Shown: positions 57,791 to 64,000 of the stretch, one piece after another
Position numbering within the stretch: the stretch's first letter is position 1
Layout of the letters: every line of letters begins with the position of its first letter
From: Theropithecus gelada
Taxonomy: Eukaryota > Chordata > Mammalia > Primates > Cercopithecidae
Direction of reading: 5' to 3'
Assembly (NCBI RefSeq): GCF_003255815.1
Contig: NC_037680.1
Coordinates: 9,628,564 to 9,692,563 of the forward strand
Length of the DNA stretch: 64,000 nt
Notes under the pieces: generated by a model
Seen by the model: only the letters and a program-made list of their open reading frames with translations
What the model was told of the DNA's origin: nothing
Database searches by the model: none
Made by a program: the position numbers and the translations under genes

Positions 57791-60635
57791 GTATACGTAA
57801 TCTCTTAGTCCCAGTGGTTTAAAATAACGAAGGTTTCTTTCTCATTATACTGTATGCCAATACCAGGTTGGCATGGGAGGAAGAGCATGTGAGGCTCTTT
57901 CAATCTTAGGGAATCCAGGCTGATAAAGGCCCCATCTTAATACAAGCTTTCACAATCAACAAGGCAGAGGGAAGGAAACATGAAAAATCATGCTCTTATT
58001 TAACGGTTTATGCCCAGCAAAGACACAAAACACTTTTACTTACATTCCATTGGCCAAAGCCACTCTCATGGCTACACTCAAGTTTAGGTAACAAGGAAGT
58101 GACTTGCAGCATGTGCCCAAATAGCAGTAAAATCAGAACAGCATTCTGAGTAACCCTAATGATAGCCATAACCCTCCTGCTGCTCATTTTTCATATGCAG
58201 AGATATTTGCCCATCTCTGCCATCCAGCCTCAAGATGCCAGCATGCTTATATTTCATGGTCCATAGACTGTGACAAGTTCATTTCAAAGCTATTGCAGAT
58301 AAATATAGGACAGAATTTCTTTATTCTATGTGTCTTATTATCAACAGGGCTTTCATAATATCTTTTCCTGAGTTCTTTAGGAGTAGATGCAGACCTATAA
58401 TAACCCTTGCATATGGGGAAATACCTGAGTTGAATGTGAGCAACATGAGGATTTCCCCTGCTGGGCACATATAGCTCTTCAAAGGCCAGGGCCATAGGTA
58501 GGAGGCAGAGCAGGCAGGTCTGACTACATGCAGAATGCATACTTTTAACTATTCTGCTATACAAATAAAAAAAAGTTATTTTATCCTACTGACCGTTATA
58601 ACTGTACTAATACAACAAAAAGTAAAAGTCACATTTTTTTATTTTTTCAGTATTAATCACTTCAAGGACTTTAAAAAAAAAAAAACAAAAAACAAAAACA
58701 CCACACACACAAATACAGTATTATGAATTCTCCAGTAGCCATAAAATGTAAGTTTGATGAGAAAAAGAACACAAATGTCTAAACTCACTTTTACATTAGA
58801 TGATCGACTACTGGATTATTCACTGCCTGAAAGCCACCTCTCTAGACCTATGTCCCATAATATTCCAACCAAACACACAAGCACACACCAAGTGGGAAGT
58901 GCTTGCTCTACATTTTAAGTTTCTCTTCCAAATTAATGAATGAAGTAGTTTATTGTATTCTCTCATGAGGTATTGCCTAAAACCACATAGAATGTGAGAG
59001 CAGGGATTAGAATTGACAAATAAGTGAAGTTATTGACTACCCTATGCCAGTCCAGCTTGAGAGCTGGCTGCCATTCCCATATCCAATAAGAACGGACCCA
59101 CACTCATTGACAAGTGTGAAGTGCCCCTCTTTGCATCTCCTGTTATTGGATTTGGCTTCCTGATTTTTCTACCACTCATCTCTTGTTTCATCTCTTGATC
59201 ATCACCACAAACTTTTCAGACTGTCCTCTTAGCTGATCCCGGACTACAATTTGCTCTTACCCTGGAGATTGCCTGCTTCCAAGTATACTGGGTATACAGT
59301 CTGTATGATGCAGACCAACCTCAGGGGGAACGCCTGTCACAGATTCAGTTGACTGACATTCCTGACAGGTTCCGCTCCCTGCTGCTTGCTAACCAGAACC
59401 AAACACAAACATCTCAAAAAGTATAAGTTCCAAATGGAGTTCCACATCCATAAAAAACAAAACGTTATCTCTGCTACTGTCATTGTCTTACACATTTTTA
59501 ATGGTGACATTTATGTTTTCTGGAATAATTCTCTTTTGCAAAAACTTCCAGCTGAAAATGTGATCCAAATCCTAAATTTATAAAACACTAAAATAGATAG
59601 CCATGATTTCCTCCTAAGGGATTTTTGGAGCTTTCCTCACACTCAGTTCTCCAGTTGCAAATAACTCAGCAAACAAGACCCCCAAAAGTGCCTTAGAAAT
59701 GTTCAGTTCTAGATACAGATGCTTTCACGAACACACAGAAATAAACACTGGAGGTAACTCTTTATGTAAGCATAACAATCTCTGCTTCACAATCCCTGAC
59801 AAATGCCTTCAATAAATTTTCTCTATGGCCAAAGTCATAAATCACTGTGAAGACAGAATGCACACATAAAATCCATTGCACTATAGTTCCCCAGACATCA
59901 GGGACAGACTACTTCATCTAGTTCAGCTATTAGTGACAGTAGTCCCCCAAGCCAACCTATACTATTCTAAAGTTCCAAGATCTGCCTATCAGGAATTGTG
60001 ACTATTGCTCCCAGATTGCCCATTTCTCCTGTTTCCATTTCTTCCTGTTCTGAGTGTTGTCTCAACATTTATGACCTGAAAAGGAGTTCACATGTAAGGT
60101 AGATAATTGATGAGCCCAATAAAACAATCATTATAATTGTGAGGGAGCTTTGGCAGTCATTCAGTCCTGGATTCTACTATGCATCCCACATCTCCAAAGC
60201 AGTGGAATGCAGAGCCAGTGTTTGCCAGGGCTCAGTTCCCTTCCTTTCCCTGTGGTAAACAGTCTTCAACTACAGATAGCACCCAACTCAGAGGCTGACT
60301 GCTACCTTTGCAGCATTAAGGAGGTGCCACGGCAGGTGTGGTTTGTAACTTCAGCATTTTGTATATTACATAAGAGAACGAAGTGCTGGTTTGGAAATTT
60401 TGTTCTATCTCACAAAACTATGGTCATAAGACAAGTCTTCTGGAATAAAAATTCAAGGAGCCGCCTTAAAACAAATTAAATGCTTGTAGTCTTTGGAAAA
60501 GGCAAGTAAAGTACCCAAATTCAAAAGATCTCTTCCAGCCTCTTCATTGCCTCATTCAAAGAGGGCTTTAAAATCAAAGCTAAAAGAATTGACTTCGAAC
60601 TCCTGGAAAACAAAATAAGGTTAGGAAAGTGCTCA
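57791..60635. other. Mostly unique DNA
   Basis: Contains an A/CA-rich low-complexity patch at 58671-58711 and a weak antisense MIR trace near 58920-59010 ('tagaatgtgagagcagggat'). No exon or larger element is recognised over 2.8 kb. Confidence 0.38.
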
Positions 60636-60639
60636 TTGT

Positions 60640-60850
60640 GTTCCCTTCCTGCCATTCCCAATTACTACATATTATTCAATGTCGATCTAAATGTTGCTTC
60701 TTTCCTCAAATTGTCTTCCTGATTTTTCCACATTTTATCTTTGCCTCTTTTATGGTACTAATCACACTCTGATTTTAGTAACTTAGTTCTGTATTGTTCT
60801 TATGTGTATTAACTTGTCCATAAGTTCTCTGAGGGATAAGATTATGGTTC
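60640..60850 (+). repeat. L2 LINE, 3' region
   Basis: 'aaattgtcttcctgattttt', 'atggtactaatcacactctg', 'attaacttgtccataagttc', 'tctgagggataagattatgg' follow sense L2. Confidence 0.58.
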
Positions 60851-61620
60851 AAAATTCCTTATATAACGTGAAACACCTTAGCACGTGCATACAGATTAAC
60901 AACAAACTGCAGGTTATATTACTTAATTCATTCATTAAACCTAAAATCTATTCATTGAGTTTAGCAGTAACTAGGTCACCTTTAGCCTTGCTAAGAGCAG
61001 TTTTGTAGAATGGTAAAAGAGATATTAGATTTCAATGGATCAAAGGCTAAATAAAAGGCAAAAAATGGCACATGGAACATGGAATATAAACCACTGTTAA
61101 GAAACTTAGCTGTGAAGAGGCAAATTTATGCTTGGGAAAGGTAATAACTCCATATAAATAAAAGTTATGATACTACAAAATCATAAATTCTATAGAAAAT
61201 GCTATTTTTTCCTCTAAAAATATTACTAAATTTTTCTGTATTCTTCCCCTAAACAAATCTTTCAGATATGAGTCAGCGTGGGAATGAAACAGCAGATGTG
61301 CTACTGAGCTGATTAGAAAATTTAAGCAAAATACATACTGTCTGGAGTAACAGCAACAAGAGGGGAACGACACCAAAAAGCTGCATTTTATTCTGAATTT
61401 TGCAAAAATTATACTTAAGGAAAATAGTCTCCTCACTTTTGTGATATAAAAGGTTATTGTATTTAGGTGGCAAGTTAGCTCAACATTAGTATTTTTTCAT
61501 TTTGAGCTCCTAAGTTAAATAATGATTTAGAATTAGAATATTCTAAAAATGTTTTCTCACTAAAGAATATTGATTGAAATACTGCTAGAACTCAAAAAGT
61601 TTCCAGCTCTTAGCACCAGA
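60851..61620. other. Unique AT-rich DNA
   Basis: No element recognised over 770 bp. Confidence 0.4.
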
Positions 61621-61624
61621 GTTA

Positions 61625-61760
61625 AAGCATTCATTTGTTGATTGAGAGAAAAATGTGCATGCCTACTATGTTTTAAGAAACATCTTAGGCATTAGCAGTA
61701 CAAAAGTGAGCAATAATGATGTTTTTCTTCATTGAGCTCTCATTCAAGTATGGGGGAGAT
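61625..61760 (-). repeat. L2 LINE fragment
   Basis: 'agcattcatttgttgattga', 'atgcctactatgttttaaga', 'ggcattagcagtacaaaagt', 'ttcattgagctctcattcaa' follow antisense L2. Confidence 0.55.
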
Positions 61761-63110
61761 GAGGTCAAATGGTGGTGCCATGTCTGAAGCAACCATCTCT
61801 GAGGGTACGTGGTCAAAGACGCTTCAGAAAGGACATGAAGCATGTGCTGGGTCATCAAGAGTGAGACATGGGAGTTTTCGAGGTAGAAAAGTGGAAATAG
61901 GAATAAGGTGGCAATAATAATGCAGTAATTTTCAGAAGAAATCTGAGGAGATGGGGTTCAGATTTCTGGTGGTAAGATCAGTCTTTATGAGGAAGAAACT
62001 TTTTATTTCCTCTGAGACTGGAAATAAGGAAGGTCATGTGAGGTCAGCTGCAAGCTGCAGATCTGTCTAGATATCAAGGTGAGAACCAGAAGTACATGAA
62101 CAGATTCCATATTAAGTAAGAGTTCGCATAATTTTCTGAGAACGAATGAGACATGGTGTTGGGCTAGAGGAGAGTAGTGGAAAATTAAAACTATTCCTGA
62201 GAAGAATTGAGCACAAATAAACCAAAGAGAAATGAAAAGATTTTCTATAGAAATAAGGATCTAGCTAAAAAACATCACAGAAGGAGTTAAGTAATTGTTT
62301 GGGAAGAGTATAAAGCCCATTTGGTAGAGAACCAGCACCCTGCATCTCCATGGTTAAAGATCACCAAAGTTTCAAGTTCTTGTCCTGCTCTTGCTGGTGA
62401 CCTGAAATATCCAACACTTAGGTGCCTAAGTCATTTTTGTCCTCCTTTTAAATGTAAGAAGGGTCAAAACCAGGAAAAGATAGCCAATTGGATATATGCA
62501 TCTAATTTTGCAGTATCTAAAAATACCTAATAGATAAGTACATTTTTTTGGAAGATATAAACTTATAAGGATGGAAAGAAAAAGAGATGATTTAAGAGCA
62601 ACAAATTTTTGGAAGACTGAAAGATGAGTTTTGAATAATTAAGCAGACTTAATTAAATAATTAATCAGTCCAAGCTTAAGCTGGTACTGTAGAAAATTGA
62701 GAAACAACCATATTTGCACTGCAAAATCAGCAAAAGGCCAGGAAGTTACAGCACCAGATATCTCCGGAACTGAGAGCGAAGAGTAAATTAGATGAACAGA
62801 AAGATGATAATTGGTTTAACATTATTTGAGGAAAAAAATAGATCCCTAGAACCCCTCCCCACTCTGTGCCCATAGACAACTGCCCATCCTCCACTCTGGC
62901 AAAATTCTGGAGACTTCTCAGAAGATTTCTGGAAGGTTCAATTCTGGAGACTCTAAATAGAGGGTATCAGCATAAAAGGACTCCACACTCATCTGAAAAC
63001 CTAGACAGTCTTTTAAGAACAGTGAGATGACGTGGTCAAGGGAATATGAAATGCTGACCAACCTACCCCTTTCCTATTTTTTATTTCCAAAGCTCTGGTA
63101 GGCAGATCTG
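61761..63110. other. Unassigned DNA, possibly an old interspersed repeat
   Basis: 61760-62250 has the purine-rich character of older L2 or DNA-transposon bodies ('gggagatgaggtcaaatggt', 'tgaggagatggggttcagat'), but I cannot name it. No exon seen. Confidence 0.3.
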
Positions 63111-63111
63111 T

Positions 63112-64000
63112 ATTTTTTTTTTTTTAAATTTATTTATTATTATTATACTTTAAGTTGTAGGGTACATGTGCATAACGTGCAGGTTTGTTACATATGTATA
63201 CTTGTGCCATGTTGGTCTGCTGCACCCATCAACCCGTCATTTACATCAGGTATAACTCCCAATGCAATCCCTCCCCCCTCCCCCCCCCATGATAGGCCCC
63301 GGTGTGTGATGTTCCCCTTCCTGAGTCCAAGTGATCTCATTGTTCAGTTCCCACCTATGAGTGAGAACATGCGGTGTTTGGTTTTCAGTTCTTGTGATAG
63401 TTTGCTAAGAATGATGGTTTCCAGCTGCATCCATGTCCCTACAAAGGACGCAAACTCATCCTTTTTTATGGCTGCATAGTAATCCATGGTGTATATGTGC
63501 CACATTTTCTTAATCCAATCTGTCACTGATGGACATTTGGGTTGATTCCAAGTCTTTGCTATTGTGAATAGTGCTGCTATAAAGACACANNNNNNNNNNN
63601 NNNNNNNNNNNNNNNNNNNNNNNNNNNNNNNNNNNNNNNNNNNNNNNNNNNNNNNNNNNNNNNNNNNNNNNNNNNNNNNNNNNNNNNNNTCCATGGTGTA
63701 TATGTGCCACATTTTCTTAATCCAATCTGTCACTGATGGACATTTGGGTTGATTCCAAGTCTTTGCTATTGTGAATAGTGCTGCAATAAACATACGTGTG
63801 CATGTGTCTTTATAGCAGCATAATTTATAATCCTTTGGGTATATACCCAGTAATGGGATGGCTGGGTCATATGGTACATCTAGTTCTAGATCCTTGAGGA
63901 ATCGCCATACTGTTTTCCATAATGGTTGAACTAGTTTACAATCCCACCAATAGTGTAAAAGTGTTCCTATTTCTCCACATCCTCTCCAGCACCTGTTGTT
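63112..64000 (-). mobile_element. Primate L1 (L1PA-age) 3' end, antisense, truncated by the window edge
   Basis: From left to right: T-run (the L1 poly(A) tail), 3' UTR with the C-rich run at 63269-63289 (the L1 guanine-rich polypurine tract on the other strand), then the reverse complement of the ORF2 C-terminus from about 63344. Residues such as IAKTWNQPKCPSVTDW and WIKKMWHIYTM are visible. The right part (63690-64000) keeps the ORF2 frame open, so the copy is young. Variants such as 'gctaagaatgatggtttcca' and 'tcatatggtacatctagttc' differ from human L1PA2-5 as I remember them and recall Old World monkey L1s. An assembly gap splits the element. Confidence 0.9.
63590..63689. other. Assembly gap (100 N)
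   Basis: Exactly 100 N, the usual placeholder for a gap of unknown size. The 95 bp before it (63483-63577) and after it (63690-63784) are identical, so the two contig ends overlap and the gap is probably an unmerged join. Open frames drawn across it are not real. Confidence 0.97.

Noticed and set aside
63344..63793. A 149-codon minus-strand frame containing the same 30-odd residue segment twice
   Set aside because: It runs through the 100-N gap. The repeated segment is L1 ORF2 C-terminus duplicated by the unmerged contig overlap, not a repeat protein.
1..64000. CRISPR arrays, operons, tRNA or rRNA genes
   Set aside because: None seen. Direct repeats present are microsatellites, target duplications or one 30-bp tandem copy. 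tRNA-like sequence occurs only as MIR-derived remnants.

Overview
The window is primate nuclear DNA: AT-rich, very gene-poor, and filled with primate Alu elements, a primate-type L1, and older mammalian MIR, L2, L1M, MaLR and hAT (MER5, MER20) copies. There is no bacterial, phage or operon-like organisation, and no CRISPR array. The L1 that runs off the right edge carries base variants I associate with Old World monkey L1s, and it contains a 100-N assembly gap. A draft Old World monkey assembly is therefore my best guess, but an ape cannot be excluded from sequence alone.

The one real protein-coding feature I can support is a 60-base coding exon on the minus strand at 53543-53602. It translates to the 20-residue N-terminus MNQTASVSHHIKCQPSKTIK and is followed directly by a good splice donor (AAG|GTAGGA). 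I recognise this as one of the alternative first exons of DPP10, the inactive dipeptidyl-peptidase-like auxiliary subunit of Kv4 potassium channels. Everything at lower coordinates (1-53542) is then the 5' part of the intron after this exon. The next coding exon, which begins with residues ELGSN, is not in the window. Coordinates above 53603 hold the 5' leader, with a CAG repeat about 90 nt before the ATG, then the proximal promoter, then upstream DNA that may itself be intronic to transcripts from more distal DPP10 first exons.

Layout. 1-13.7 kb: L1M, MIR and L2 debris, an MLT1 LTR, a short L1PA insertion with a perfect 14-bp target duplication, an E-box-rich unique stretch near 8.8 kb, an Alu, a (CA)21 array and a probable ERV1 LTR. 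13.7-20.6 kb: unique DNA, then a 2.5-kb antisense L1M interrupted by a MaLR LTR with a matching 5-bp target duplication, then an alternating purine-pyrimidine tract. 20.6-31.7 kb: MER5A, a plus-strand Alu, a probable LTR, three full Alus plus one Alu monomer on the minus strand, MIRs, and a 30-bp exact duplication in AT-rich DNA. 31.75-34.2 kb: a long ancient L1ME. 34.7-49 kb: a CCAAT-rich stretch, MER20, MER5A, MIR and L2 copies, and two Alus. 49.4-53.5 kb: nearly repeat-free intron leading up to the DPP10 exon. 53.6-63.1 kb: upstream DNA with one Alu, one L1M fragment and L2 copies. 63.1-64 kb: L1PA 3' end with the assembly gap.

Repeat names come from remembered consensus sequences, not a RepeatMasker run, so edges are usually good to about 10-30 bases; they are exact where target-site duplications are given. 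I found no convincing evidence of a new biological system. The most useful signals are the DPP10 exon and its repeat-bearing leader, a few candidate regulatory stretches, and an assembly error at the right end.
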